A DNA stretch of 64,000 nucleotides, from positions 23,286 to 87,285 of the forward strand of contig JAUIFJ010000018.1 in assembly GCA_030429345.1 (NCBI GenBank). Direction: 5' to 3'. Source of the stretch: a bacterium. GTDB lineage: Bacteria > CAIWAD01. The notes below the pieces were generated by a model. That model was given only the letters and a program-made list of their open reading frames with translations. It did not search any database and was not told the DNA's origin. Below are positions 45,216 to 54,385 of the stretch, piece by piece. Positions within the stretch are counted from its first letter, which is position 1. Each line of letters starts with the position of its first letter. The translations under genes were made by a program, and so were the position numbers.

Positions 45216-46975
45216 GTTCCCTCTCCCCCGTCCTGTTGCCCCTGGTGCAGCAGGCGAAGATCCAGCGCCTGCACGCGATGATGGCCCAGAGGCTGCAAGA
45301 ACGGAGCGGAGCCGAGGAGTCCCTGCTGCCCCTGCTGGCCTTTTTCTGCCGCGAACTGGAGGACGGCCGCAGCAGCGTGCCGCTGGAAGAACTCTGCGAG
45401 CTGCTCCGCGAGACGAATAGCGATGCGCCCTCCGTGAAGGAGCAAGCCGAGAAGCTGGTGGACTGCGGCCTGGACGACCATCCCTTGCTGCAGCTCACTC
45501 GGGGTCGCCTGCGAAGCGGACGCTGGCGAGCGCTGGAAGAACGCCTGCTGCGGGCCCTGGAGGAACGCGCGGGCGCCCTTCCCTGCCCTGTCGCCCTGCG
45601 CGAGGAGCTGCGTTCCCTGATTCCGGAAGCCGGCGATCAGCGGCTGGCGGCGGCGCTCTTTCTCTGCCGGCGCAGCCTGCTGCTGACCGGCGGTCCCGGA
45701 ACCGGCAAGACCTGGACCATGGCCGCCTGCGTGCGGCTCTTCCGCCGGCAGCGGCAGCTGGAAGGTCTTCCCGAGGCGCGCATCCACCTGGCCGCGCCGA
45801 CGGGCAAGGCCGCCGCCCGCATGGCCGAGGGCTTTTCGGCCTCCGAGGGGCGTCCGCCATCCGGAACCCTGCACCGCCTGCTCGGCCTGGGCGGCGAGGA
45901 CAGCCCTCCCCGCTTTCATCGCCTGAATCCGCTGCCCCTCGATCTGCTGGTCGTCGACGAGCTGTCGATGGTCAGCCAACAGCAGCTGCTCACCCTGCTG
46001 GAGGCCCTGCAGCCGGAAACGAAGCTGCTCCTGCTCGGGGACCCGGAGCAGCTGGAATCCGTCGAATCCGGAGCGGTGCTTGGCGCTCTCTGTGCCCGGC
46101 CTCCGGAGGTTCCGCGAGAACTGGCTCGCGAACTCTCCCCGCTGCTGGATCCCGAAGAGTTCCCGGCTCCTGGGCCCTCATCCGGTAGCGGAAAAGGCCT
46201 TCCCCGGGTGCATCTGCGGTTGAGCCGCCGTTTTCCTCCGGGCAGCGTTTTCGACCGCGCCTGCAGCGCGCTCCGCGCAGGGCGGGCGGAAGAGCTGCTG
46301 GAGCTGTTCGACTCTTCCTGTGATACAGGTTTCAACCTGCTTCGCCGCGAACCTGCCGGGGCCGGCATGCGGGAACTGCGCCCCTACCTGCCTCCCTTCC
46401 GTCCCCTGGCGGATCCCGATGAGGGCGAGCTGCGGCAGGCCCTGGCCGAATGCCAGGCGACCCGCATTCTGAGCGCCCGCCGCTGGGGCCCCCTGGGCGT
46501 GGAGGACCTCAACCGGCGCATTGCCGGCAGCCATGCCGCCCAGGGCGATTCGACGCGGCTGCGCGAAGGCTTCGCCGGCCTGCCGATTCTTGTGAGACAA
46601 AACGCCCCTTCGCTGGACCTCTACAACGGGGACAGCGGACTGGTCCTGCGGCGCGGCGAGCGGCTTGTGGCCGCATTCCTGCGGGGCGGCGAGCTGCGCG
46701 AGCTCGGCCTGGGCAGCCTGCCCGCCTGGGACCCCGCCTGGGCGATCAGCATTCACCAGAGCCAGGGCAGCGAATACGAGCGGGTACTGGCCATCCTCCA
46801 CGACGAAGGCGGCAGCCTGCTCTGCCGCGAGCTCCTGTATACGGCTCTTTCCCGCGCCCGCGGCGACCTGCAGCTCTGGTGCACGGAAGCCAGCCTGCGC
46901 CAGGCCCTTGCCCGGACGCACCCCCGCGAAGTGCTGCTCGAGGCGGCGCTGACGGAAGGGATCAAGGAGGCATAG
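45212..46975 (+). CDS. recD: Exodeoxyribonuclease V alpha subunit (RecD)
   Basis: 5'-3' SF1 helicase of RecBCD. The 587 residues have an N-terminal helical domain, Walker A LLLTGGPGTGKTWTMAA (about 157-173), motif Ia LAAPTGKAAARMAE, Walker B LLVVDELSMVS, LLLLGDPEQLESVESGAVLG, and the C-terminal AISIHQSQGSEYERVLAIL with LLYTALSRARGDLQLW. The start is GTG at 45212 overlapping the recB stop; the frame is open further upstream only as a recB shadow. It completes a recC-recB-recD operon, so this lineage uses RecBCD rather than (or besides) AddAB. Confidence 0.95.
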   Translation: MSSLSPVLLPLVQQAKIQRLHAMMAQRLQERSGAEESLLPLLAFFCRELEDGRSSVPLEELCELLRETNSDAPSVKEQAEKLVDCGLDDHPLLQLTRGRLRSGRWRALEERLLRALEERAGALPCPVALREELRSLIPEAGDQRLAAALFLCRRSLLLTGGPGTGKTWTMAACVRLFRRQRQLEGLPEARIHLAAPTGKAAARMAEGFSASEGRPPSGTLHRLLGLGGEDSPPRFHRLNPLPLDLLVVDELSMVSQQQLLTLLEALQPETKLLLLGDPEQLESVESGAVLGALCARPPEVPRELARELSPLLDPEEFPAPGPSSGSGKGLPRVHLRLSRRFPPGSVFDRACSALRAGRAEELLELFDSSCDTGFNLLRREPAGAGMRELRPYLPPFRPLADPDEGELRQALAECQATRILSARRWGPLGVEDLNRRIAGSHAAQGDSTRLREGFAGLPILVRQNAPSLDLYNGDSGLVLRRGERLVAAFLRGGELRELGLGSLPAWDPAWAISIHQSQGSEYERVLAILHDEGGSLLCRELLYTALSRARGDLQLWCTEASLRQALARTHPREVLLEAALTEGIKEA

Positions 46976-46980
46976 CAGAG

Positions 46981-47229
46981 TTATCCCCGTTTGCGCCCCT
47001 TCGAAGGAGTCTGTGGCCTTCGCTCGGCCGCCCACTCGCGCCAGCCGGGTCGCAAAGCTGGACCAAGCCTCAAGCCCCTTCCTGCATGGGTTCCCCGGCC
47101 CGATCCCACCTGGTGCACCCTTCCGGGCACCGGGTCCTCCCGTGGGGAGCTTTCAGTCACTCGAGTCAACTTTCCTGTTCTGTAATCCGATAAATCGGAA
47201 AACGACAACTGGAAACAGAGGCACGACTC
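46981..47229 (+). promoter_or_regulatory. Possible structured leader upstream of the porin gene
   Basis: No ORF is supported. The stretch 47049-47100 contains GGGTCGCAAAGCTGGACCAA and, 30 bp on, GCATGGGTTCCCCGG, loosely reminiscent of the GGACGCAAAGCC and GGGGUUACCG elements of c-di-GMP-I (GEMM) riboswitches. The 5' half (CACGCACAGGGCAAACC) is not recognisable. Hairpins GGTGC/GCACC (about 47112-47131) and CCGAT/ATCGG (about 47188-47199) follow before the ATG. Weak evidence by eye. Confidence 0.2.
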
Positions 47230-48573
47230 ATGACATTATGCACTTTCATCAAGGCCGGCCTGCTGGGAGGGATCCTGCTTGCTGCTGCCCCCCTGCAGGC
47301 GGATGACCTGGAGATCTACGGCTTCATGCAGGTCTCCGGATCCAGCCAGACATGGGATGAGGACTACGGCGCCTCCCTCGAAGCGGACGGCGCGCTTGTC
47401 GGCACATGGATCGATCATGCCCAGCAGGCCAACGCCATTGCCGGTTCGGAAATGTTCCCCTGGCAAGGCCTGGTCGGCCTGAAGGACAACACGCGCAACG
47501 ACATCAGCTTCAACCTGCAGCAGCTCAACGTGATCCTGAAGAAGCGCTTCAACCGGCAGTGGAGCAGCTTCGTCAATTTCGAAGTGGTCGAGAACTACAA
47601 GACCGACTATGCCCAGGAAAGCGAATGGGGCAGCTTCAGCGTGCAGGAGGCCTTCGTGCGCTACGCTCCCAGCGCCCGCTGGACCTTCAAGTTCGGCAAG
47701 TTCGTCCCGACCTTCGGCAACTTCTACGAGATCTACAACCGCACGCCGCTGCAGCCCTACCTCTTCCGCCCGCTGATCTTCGAGAAGAGCGTCGGCGGCA
47801 TCCTGCCTCCCGAAGACTACCTGCCCAATACGATGGCGGCCCAGGTCAGCGGGACGCTGCGTACCGGAATCGGCAAGCTGGACTATGCACTTTTCCTCGG
47901 CAACTCGGAGGAGTCCTACTTCGCCGAGAACGGCCGCAATGACACGGATGCCAAGTGCATTGGCGGCCGATTCGGCATTCGTCGCGGCCTGTTCAAGGCC
48001 GGCGTCTCGGGCAGCTACGACTACGATCGGCTCGACGCGCTCGACCTGGGCAATGACGTGGTCCTTGCAATCGACTACAAGGTGCCGCGCATGCGCTACG
48101 GTGTCGACTTCAGCGGAAGCGCTGGTCCCGTCAGCTTCGTCTGCGAGGGCATCTTCGTCGTATACGATCTCGACAGCGACCAGCAGGCCGTCGTCGATGC
48201 CTCCCATGCGGCAGGAACCTCGGCGGACAACACGCTGGACAAGAGCTTCTTCTACGCGCACCTGCAATACGATGCCGCAAAATGGTTCGTATACGGCGAC
48301 TATGACTTCGTCAACGACGGCATACAGCCATGGGGCAAGGATGGCGTCAACGCCCTGATCGGGGGTGGCGGCATTCGGCTGACCGACTCGATCACCTGGA
48401 AATTCCAGGTGGCGCAATACAGCTACGAGGTCAGCGTTCCGCACCCGCTCTTCGGCGCACCCGATCCCCTGGCCGCCCTGGGAGGGGACTTGACACCCGT
48501 CAACGCTCCTGCCGCCGGCGTCTACAAGGGGACTATACTTGATGTGCAGACCGGCATCAGCATCGCCTTCTAG
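47230..48573 (+). CDS. Outer-membrane porin-like beta-barrel protein
   Basis: A 447-residue exported protein, signal peptide MTLCTFIKAGLLGGILLAAAPLQA. The mature part alternates short polar/aromatic strands (LEIYGFMQVSGSSQTW, WSSFVNFEVVENYKTD, WTFKFGKFVPTFGNFYEIYN, FVYGDYDFVNDG) and ends in Phe (GISIAF), the usual C-terminal signature for BamA-assembled barrels. The pattern is that of porins found beside PstS-like periplasmic proteins; solute specificity is unknown. It is followed with only 10 bp spacing by a PstS-like gene and then a chemoreceptor. Confidence 0.75.
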   Translation: MTLCTFIKAGLLGGILLAAAPLQADDLEIYGFMQVSGSSQTWDEDYGASLEADGALVGTWIDHAQQANAIAGSEMFPWQGLVGLKDNTRNDISFNLQQLNVILKKRFNRQWSSFVNFEVVENYKTDYAQESEWGSFSVQEAFVRYAPSARWTFKFGKFVPTFGNFYEIYNRTPLQPYLFRPLIFEKSVGGILPPEDYLPNTMAAQVSGTLRTGIGKLDYALFLGNSEESYFAENGRNDTDAKCIGGRFGIRRGLFKAGVSGSYDYDRLDALDLGNDVVLAIDYKVPRMRYGVDFSGSAGPVSFVCEGIFVVYDLDSDQQAVVDASHAAGTSADNTLDKSFFYAHLQYDAAKWFVYGDYDFVNDGIQPWGKDGVNALIGGGGIRLTDSITWKFQVAQYSYEVSVPHPLFGAPDPLAALGGDLTPVNAPAAGVYKGTILDVQTGISIAF

Positions 48574-48583
48574 GAGTCATATC

Positions 48584-48994
48584 ATGAAATACACCCTGAC
48601 CCTCCTCGTCCTGGCCCTGATCGCCCTGCGTGCGACAGCAGGTGTTTCCGTGATCGCACATCCGGATGTAGACGCGGGCAGTGTAGACAAGATCACACTC
48701 GCGGACATCTACAGCCTCGACCTGCTGGCCCTTGGAGACAGCGACCTGATCGTCTTCGACCTGAGCGACGCCGACCCTGTGCGCGAGGGCTTCTATGCCG
48801 CCATCGGGAAGGAACACGACAAGATGAAGAAGCTCTGGCTCCGCGCCAAGCTTACCGGCAGCGGCGAACCGCCGACCGCCGTCGCCAGCCTGGAGGAAAT
48901 GGCCCGCGAGGTCGCGGCCACCCCGGGCGGCATCGGCTACGTGGATTCGGCCAGCGTGCCGAAGGGCGTGAAGGTCCTGGCCACTTTCGAGTAG
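48584..48994 (+). CDS. Small PstS-like periplasmic substrate-binding protein
   Basis: A 136-residue exported protein, signal peptide [19 protein letters not shown]. The mature domain ([84 protein letters not shown]) matches the compact one-domain PstS-like family, often annotated as phosphate-binding although the ligand is unproven. It is half the size of true PstS and no ABC permease is adjacent, so a transport role is doubtful. Placement between a porin and a chemoreceptor suggests ligand sensing. AGGAG lies 8 bases before the ATG. Confidence 0.75.
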   Translation: MKYTLTLLVLALIALRATAGVSVIAHPDVDAGSVDKITLADIYSLDLLALGDSDLIVFDLSDADPVREGFYAAIGKEHDKMKKLWLRAKLTGSGEPPTAVASLEEMAREVAATPGGIGYVDSASVPKGVKVLATFE

Positions 48995-49056
48995 CACAGC
49001 GGCAGCGGCTCCCCCGGGGCCGCTCGGCTTCTCCCCCAAGCAAGGAAGCGCACGGA

Positions 49057-50820
49057 ATGACTTTGCAGACCAAGATCATGAGCGCCGTAACGACGATTGT
49101 CCTGCTCTCGGCGGCCTTCATCTACAACTACTTCCCGGCCCAGACCGAGAAGACCCTGCGCGAGAACTTCGATCGCAACACGGCCTTCCTCGCCGAGGCG
49201 ATCCACATGGCCGTCGACATTGCGATCACGGCACAGGAATATGACGCCATCGACAAGGCCTTCGAGTTCGCCTGGCGGAATCCCGCCACTCAGTACGTGG
49301 TGATTTTCGATGGCGGCGAGGTCTTCGTGGCACGCGATCGCGAGGGCCAGGCCTTCGAGTGGAACGCCGAAGCCGAGGAAGACCGCCGTGACCTGGTGAT
49401 CCGTCGCGGTCCCCTGAGCGAGGGCGGCATGCAGACCCTCGTCGCCAGTTCGACGGATCTGATCCAGGAGAGGATCGGCGCCGCCGAGCGATCGGCCCTG
49501 GTGCTGGCATTGGCCATGGTGCTCATCGGCATTGTCGCCTCCTGGGTGCTCGCGCGCCAGGTCAACACGCCGATCGGCCGGCTGGCCCGCGCGGCCACCG
49601 CTGTCGGGCAGGGCGACTTCAGCCAGAAGGTCGAGATCCGCAGCCGGGACGCCCTGGGCACCCTTTCGCGTGAGTTCGCCTCCATGTCGGAGCAGATCCA
49701 GGGCATCCTGGTCCAGCTCGAGGAAGAGAAAGCCACCGTCGAGCAGAAGGTGAAGGACGCCATCGCCGACGCCGAGCGCCAGAAGGCGGAGGCGATCCAC
49801 CAGAAGGAGCTGGCGCGCAAGATCGCCGACGAGGCCCAGGAAGCCCGCAGGCAGATCGAGCAGCAGGAAAGCTACCTGAGCTCGAGCGTGGACCGCATTC
49901 TCGGAGAAGTCGAGAAGTTCGGCCACGGCGACCTGCGGATGAGCCTGGCCAGCGACAGCGAGGACAGCGTGGGCCGGCTGATCCGCGGTTTCGGCAGCGC
50001 CAACGAGAACCTGCGCGAAGTCGTGAGACATCTGCTTTCCGTCTCGGGGAATGTGGGACATTCCAGCAGGGAGCTGGGAGAAGTCAGCACGCGTCTGGCC
50101 GAGAATGCCGATCTGAGCTCGACGCAGGCCACCAGCGCTTCGAGCGCCATCGAGGAAATCAACCAGAGCCTGCAGACGGTGTCCAATGCATCACGGGAGA
50201 TGACCGTCAGCATCCGCGAGATCTCCCAGAACGCGGCCAGGGCCTCCAGCGTGGCCAACCAGGCTGTGCAGGTCGCCGGCGAGACCGATTCCACAATCCG
50301 CAGCCTGGGCGAGAGCAGCAGCGAGATCGGCGAAGTGGTGCAGCTGATCCAGAACATCTCGGCGCAGACCAACCTGCTGGCGCTCAATGCGACCATCGAG
50401 GCCGCGCGCGCCGGCGAGGCCGGCAAAGGCTTCGCCGTCGTCGCCAACGAGGTCAAGGAACTGGCCAAGGAGACCGGCAAGGCCACCGAGTACATCACGG
50501 AGAAAGTGGCGCAGATCCAGTCGGGCACGGAACAGGCGGGCACCGCGATCTCGCGGATCAACGAGATCATCAGCAGCATCAACGAGATCCAGTCGAGCAT
50601 TGCCGCGGCCATCGAGGAACAGAGCGTGACGACCAGCGAGATCGTCAACAGCGTCGACCACGCTGCCCAGAGCTCGCGGAACATCGTTGCCAGCATCCAG
50701 GAACTGAGCGGCGTCACCGAACAGACCGTCACCTGGGCCGGCAACACGAGCCAGCTCTCCAGCGGACTCGAGCAGGTGACCAGCAGCCTGAAGCAGATCA
50801 CCGACCGCTTCCAGGTGTGA
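49057..50820 (+). CDS. Methyl-accepting chemotaxis protein with two HAMP domains
   Basis: Inner-membrane chemoreceptor of 587 residues. TM1 is at about 7-25, a periplasmic sensor of about 120 residues follows (ending near [14 protein letters not shown]), and TM2 is at about 148-167. The first HAMP is about 168-222 ([28 protein letters not shown]). A long Gln/Glu/Lys coiled coil leads to a second HAMP-like segment (about 280-330; [28 protein letters not shown]) and the signalling domain with the conserved tip [45 protein letters not shown] (about 427-471). There is no CheB/CheR-tethering pentapeptide. The preceding porin and PstS-like genes suggest an extracytoplasmic ligand delivered by that protein. 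Terminator follows. Confidence 0.92.
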   Translation: MTLQTKIMSAVTTIVLLSAAFIYNYFPAQTEKTLRENFDRNTAFLAEAIHMAVDIAITAQEYDAIDKAFEFAWRNPATQYVVIFDGGEVFVARDREGQAFEWNAEAEEDRRDLVIRRGPLSEGGMQTLVASSTDLIQERIGAAERSALVLALAMVLIGIVASWVLARQVNTPIGRLARAATAVGQGDFSQKVEIRSRDALGTLSREFASMSEQIQGILVQLEEEKATVEQKVKDAIADAERQKAEAIHQKELARKIADEAQEARRQIEQQESYLSSSVDRILGEVEKFGHGDLRMSLASDSEDSVGRLIRGFGSANENLREVVRHLLSVSGNVGHSSRELGEVSTRLAENADLSSTQATSASSAIEEINQSLQTVSNASREMTVSIREISQNAARASSVANQAVQVAGETDSTIRSLGESSSEIGEVVQLIQNISAQTNLLALNATIEAARAGEAGKGFAVVANEVKELAKETGKATEYITEKVAQIQSGTEQAGTAISRINEIISSINEIQSSIAAAIEEQSVTTSEIVNSVDHAAQSSRNIVASIQELSGVTEQTVTWAGNTSQLSSGLEQVTSSLKQITDRFQV

Positions 50821-50839
50821 TCCCTCTTCCATGGAACAC

Positions 50840-50876
50840 AACCGGCCCCGGTTCGCGTCGCGACCCGGGGCCGGTT
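50840..50876 (+). terminator. Rho-independent terminator after the chemoreceptor gene
   Basis: The stem AACCGGCCCCGG / CCGGGGCCGGTT with a short GC-rich loop is followed by CATTCATT, 20 bp after the stop codon. Confidence 0.7.
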
Positions 50877-50969
50877 CATTCATGGCTGCAAGCCGCCTGT
50901 GCGCCCTCCATGTAGCACGCCCCACCCAGGGGCGGAATACAGCACTCCGGTCTGCGACGCGGAAAAGGA

Positions 50970-50990
50970 TCCCGTGGTCAAGCCACGGGA
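50970..50990. repeat. TCCCGTGG-TCAAG-CCACGGGA hairpin repeat
   Basis: A perfect 8-bp inverted repeat preceded by CGGTCTGCGACGCGGA, matching the words seen in the repeat island at 25560-25977. It lies in the convergent gap between the chemoreceptor and formiminotransferase genes. A further palindrome (GGGTCGATCGCGATCGACCC at 51064-51083) sits near the end of the latter gene. Confidence 0.65.
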
Positions 50991-51098
50991 TGACGACGGG
51001 GTGCGGGAATGACCTTGTAGAGTGCAGCGTATACATCGCACCTTGCCATACGCCCGGCGTAGGGGTCGATCGCGATCGACCCTTAGGAGACCCTTGGC

Positions 51099-52790
51099 CT
51101 ACTCTACAAACGCCAGCTCCTTCTCCACCTGGTCCAGGATCTCCCTGCGGCGGGCGTGGAAGGTCTCCTGCAGGGCACGGGTCTTCGCGTCCAGGTCCTT
51201 CGCCCAGGCGCGGTCCTCAATGCCGGCCAGGTTGATGCGCACATTCATGGCCGCGCCGTCGATGGCCGTCCCCAGGGCCAGGGCGGCGACGCCGGCGTCG
51301 CTCAGGGAATTGCGGTTGCCGTGGGCCGCGGCCAGGGCGGCGCATTCCAGGGCTTCGGCGCAGGCTTCGACGACGCCGAAGGGCACCAGGGTCGCGCTGC
51401 GGTTGGCCTGCTCGATGGCGGCCTGCCGCGCCTGCTGCTCTTCCTCGCTCTTCTTCGGCAGGCGCATGGCGGCCATTACCTCGTTGAAGGCGTCCGTGTC
51501 CCGGTCGATCTGCGCCAGGAAGAACTCCTTCAGCCGCTGAGCCTTGAGCGACATGGTGTCCATGGCCTCGTCGTGCTCGCGGTATTCCTTGCGGCCGTGC
51601 GTCAGGCTGGCCACCATGGCCGCCAGGCCGGCGGCCAGGGCGCCGCAGAGAGCGGCGGTGCTGCCGCCGCCCGGCGCTGGCGCGTCGCTCGAGAGCAGGT
51701 CGGCGAAACCGCGCACGCTCAGGTCGACCAGGGCGTCGGGGCGCTGTCTCACGCGGTACTCGATGATCTTCTCCCGGGGATCGAAGGGCCCCAGGTCGTC
51801 GAGGCCCATGCTGAGGATCGCCGTGCGCACCAGCTCCTCCTCCGTGACTCCCTGCAGCTTGCCCTGCTGGCGCAGGTAGTGGCGGCCGGCCTCGAGCACC
51901 GGCTCCAGCGGCAGCAGGCCGACGAGCTCGCTGCCTGTCACACGCAGTCCGCGCTTCTCGCCCTCCTCCTTCACCGTGTCGAAGGCCACGTGGAAGGGTG
52001 TATCACGGTAGTTGGTCAGGTTCATCGAGAGCTGGGCGCGGCCGTACTCCTCGATGTACCAGCCGACGGCCTTGACCGACTTGAGCAGCCCGGGCTGGCG
52101 CACCTTCCTGCCTTCCGCATTGCGGATGAACTTGCCGGCGGCGTCGCGCCCGAATCGACCGGCCTCGCGCACGGTCAGCGCCACGTCGTGTGCCAGCTTC
52201 TTGTCGCGGCTGTTGAAGTTGATGTTGTAGGCAATCAGGAACTCGCGGGCGCTGATCGCCGTCGCGCCGCTTCGTTGCTGGCTTTCGCCGAACCCGGCGG
52301 GCCCGAAGTCCGGAGCCCAGGCGGGGTCCGCCAGCTTGCGGCCCAGGCCCTCGTACTCGCCGGAACGTACATCGGCCAGGTTGCGCCGCTCGGGGCGCGT
52401 GGCCGCGTTCTCGTAGAGGTAGACCGGAATCCGCAGCTCCCTTCCGACGCGTTCGCCCAGTTCGGCGGCCCAGCGGGCGCAGTCGTCCATGCTGCAGCCG
52501 GCAACCGGCACGAAGGGGCAGACATCGGTGGCGCCCATGCGGGCATGCTCGCCCTTGTGGTCGCGCATGTCGATTTCCTGCTGCGCCTTCGCGATCAGGC
52601 GGAAGGCGGCCTCCTGGACAGCCTCCGGTCCGCCGACAAACGTGATCACGGTGCGGTTGGTGGCGGCGCCGGGATCTACATCCAGCAGCGTAACGCCGCC
52701 GACTTGCTCCACCGCCGAAACAATGCGGCGGATCTTGTCCTTGTCGCGTCCCTCGCTGATGTTGGGAACGCATTCCACGAGTTGGGCCAT
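51099..52790 (-). CDS. ftcD: Bifunctional glutamate formiminotransferase / formimidoyl-THF cyclodeaminase
   Basis: Moves the formimino group from formiminoglutamate (a histidine breakdown product) to tetrahydrofolate, then releases ammonia to give methenyl-THF. The 563 residues are a fusion. The formiminotransferase half (about 1-320) opens MAQLVECVPNISEGRDKDKIRRI and has the DVDPGAATNRTVITFVG and RMGATDVCPFVPV segments. The cyclodeaminase half (about 370-555) has FADLLSSDAPAPGGGSTAALCGALAAGL. This fusion is that of animal FTCD and occurs in several bacterial phyla. The ATG at 52790 follows AGGAGAG. No hut genes are nearby. Confidence 0.93.
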   Translation of the reverse strand: MAQLVECVPNISEGRDKDKIRRIVSAVEQVGGVTLLDVDPGAATNRTVITFVGGPEAVQEAAFRLIAKAQQEIDMRDHKGEHARMGATDVCPFVPVAGCSMDDCARWAAELGERVGRELRIPVYLYENAATRPERRNLADVRSGEYEGLGRKLADPAWAPDFGPAGFGESQQRSGATAISAREFLIAYNINFNSRDKKLAHDVALTVREAGRFGRDAAGKFIRNAEGRKVRQPGLLKSVKAVGWYIEEYGRAQLSMNLTNYRDTPFHVAFDTVKEEGEKRGLRVTGSELVGLLPLEPVLEAGRHYLRQQGKLQGVTEEELVRTAILSMGLDDLGPFDPREKIIEYRVRQRPDALVDLSVRGFADLLSSDAPAPGGGSTAALCGALAAGLAAMVASLTHGRKEYREHDEAMDTMSLKAQRLKEFFLAQIDRDTDAFNEVMAAMRLPKKSEEEQQARQAAIEQANRSATLVPFGVVEACAEALECAALAAAHGNRNSLSDAGVAALALGTAIDGAAMNVRINLAGIEDRAWAKDLDAKTRALQETFHARRREILDQVEKELAFVE

Positions 52791-52940
52791 GTGCGGCTCT
52801 CCTGCCTGAAAGCGGTATGAATTGCCTGTCGGCGACAAGGTAAACTCATCCTGTGGATCTTTTACCGCGATTCCTGCACCGGCGGGCAGGATTTTCACTT
52901 CCAGGCTGACGATACGCTAGGCGTAATCGCGGAAGGGAAC

Positions 52941-54212
52941 ATGGCGGAACAGGAATTCATCCTCATCTTCTCCAAGGACGCCAACTGGGCGCGGGACCTG
53001 GAGCGGGAGCTGCGACGCAGCGAAGGCGGTTTCATCGAAGTGCTGAACCAGCCTCTTGAGCTGGTGCCGCACCTGTGGGAAAAGCCGCCCAAAATGCTGA
53101 TTCTGGACTGCAAGAACGCCTCCGGAGAGCTGCAGGAAATGCTGCAGATGCTGAGCAGCAACCAGAGGATTCTGGCACAGGATCTCTGTATTGCCCGCGG
53201 CAGCACTACCTACCCCAGCGAAGCTTTCGAGGACGAGCGCCAGGTGCTGCGTACCCTGGGAGTACAGCATCTTACAGGATCCGGCACCTCGGTCCCGATC
53301 TTCATGCGCGAGATCGCCAAGGCCCGCGACCTGCGATTGGCGGCGCAGAAGCAGCAACAGGAACGACGGAATGCCGTCGAAGAAAGCATGTTCCGCTTGC
53401 TGCTGCTGGTCAACGATCGCTGGCTGACGGAAAGCGTCCACAAGGACAAGAGCCACGACTCCTTCGAACTGGTCGATGTGCAGAGCGTAGACGAGATGGC
53501 CGGCGAATTCATGGACGAGACACCGGACACGGTGCTGATCGACCCCCGCGGCATGAATCGCGACATGAAGCGTCTGGCGCGCCTGGCCCAGCTGTTTCCT
53601 GCCTGCAACTTCAGCTATGTCGTACCAGAGGATGCCATCGAGACCTGGAAGGACAACCGGCCGGACTATGTCGGCTCCGTCTACAAACTGCCCCGCACGG
53701 CGGACGAGGTCGCGCAACTGCTCGAGGAGCTGCTTGGTCTATTGATGCTGGCCCGGCTGCAACGCCAGGAGAACATTCAGCGAGCGACCAGCCGCGATGC
53801 CGGAGACGGCAAGATCCACACCGGCACCGAGGCCATTCTGGTTGTAGACGACGACGACGAGTTCCGCACCGTCATCAGCCAGTATCTGAGAATGATCAAC
53901 TACACGATCTACCAGGCGACCGACGGACTCGCTGCCCTGAAGATGATCGAGGACAAGCACATCGACCTGGTGATCACGGATATCTACATGCCCCGCATGA
54001 ACGGCTTCCAACTCTATTTCCACCTGCGCAACGACCGCCCGCACCTGCCCGGCATCCTGATGACCGGCTACAGCGCTTCATTGGAAGAAATCGCCCCGCA
54101 GTCCATCGAACCGGCAGTGCTCCTGAGCAAGCCCTTCAGCCTGAACAAGCTGGAGCCGCTGATTCGCGGATGCCTGGAGGACGCCCAGAAATCCGAGCAG
54201 GCCGCGGGATGA
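52941..54212 (+). CDS. Response regulator with C-terminal receiver and degenerate receiver-like N-terminus
   Basis: A 423-residue cytoplasmic signalling protein without DNA-binding or enzymatic output domain. The C-terminal receiver (about 295-415) is complete: acidic pocket ILVVDDDDEF, phospho-acceptor Asp in LVITDIYMPRMNG, Thr/Ser in GILMTGYS, and Lys in LLSKPF. The N-terminal 280 residues seem to hold two more receiver-like folds lacking acidic pockets (ILIFSKDANWARDLEREL to MLILDCKNA, and LLLLVNDRWLTESV to TVLIDPRGMN). No partner kinase is adjacent. The role may be phosphotransfer or protein interaction. It diverges from ftcD across a 150-bp gap. Confidence 0.82.
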   Translation: MAEQEFILIFSKDANWARDLERELRRSEGGFIEVLNQPLELVPHLWEKPPKMLILDCKNASGELQEMLQMLSSNQRILAQDLCIARGSTTYPSEAFEDERQVLRTLGVQHLTGSGTSVPIFMREIAKARDLRLAAQKQQQERRNAVEESMFRLLLLVNDRWLTESVHKDKSHDSFELVDVQSVDEMAGEFMDETPDTVLIDPRGMNRDMKRLARLAQLFPACNFSYVVPEDAIETWKDNRPDYVGSVYKLPRTADEVAQLLEELLGLLMLARLQRQENIQRATSRDAGDGKIHTGTEAILVVDDDDEFRTVISQYLRMINYTIYQATDGLAALKMIEDKHIDLVITDIYMPRMNGFQLYFHLRNDRPHLPGILMTGYSASLEEIAPQSIEPAVLLSKPFSLNKLEPLIRGCLEDAQKSEQAAG

Positions 54213-54385
54213 AAGGCCCCGCTGCTCGTCGAGCAGCGCTGAGCTGTCCCGACCGGCGCTTTCTCCCGCTCCTCCCCTCCACCTTTTCTTCCACGGCTTG
54301 ACCGTCGAATCGGTCTCTGCGCCGCGGGATGACCACAGGCGCAGGTCTGCGGAATCGTCCCTGCGAAAAAATGTAGACGAAGAGT

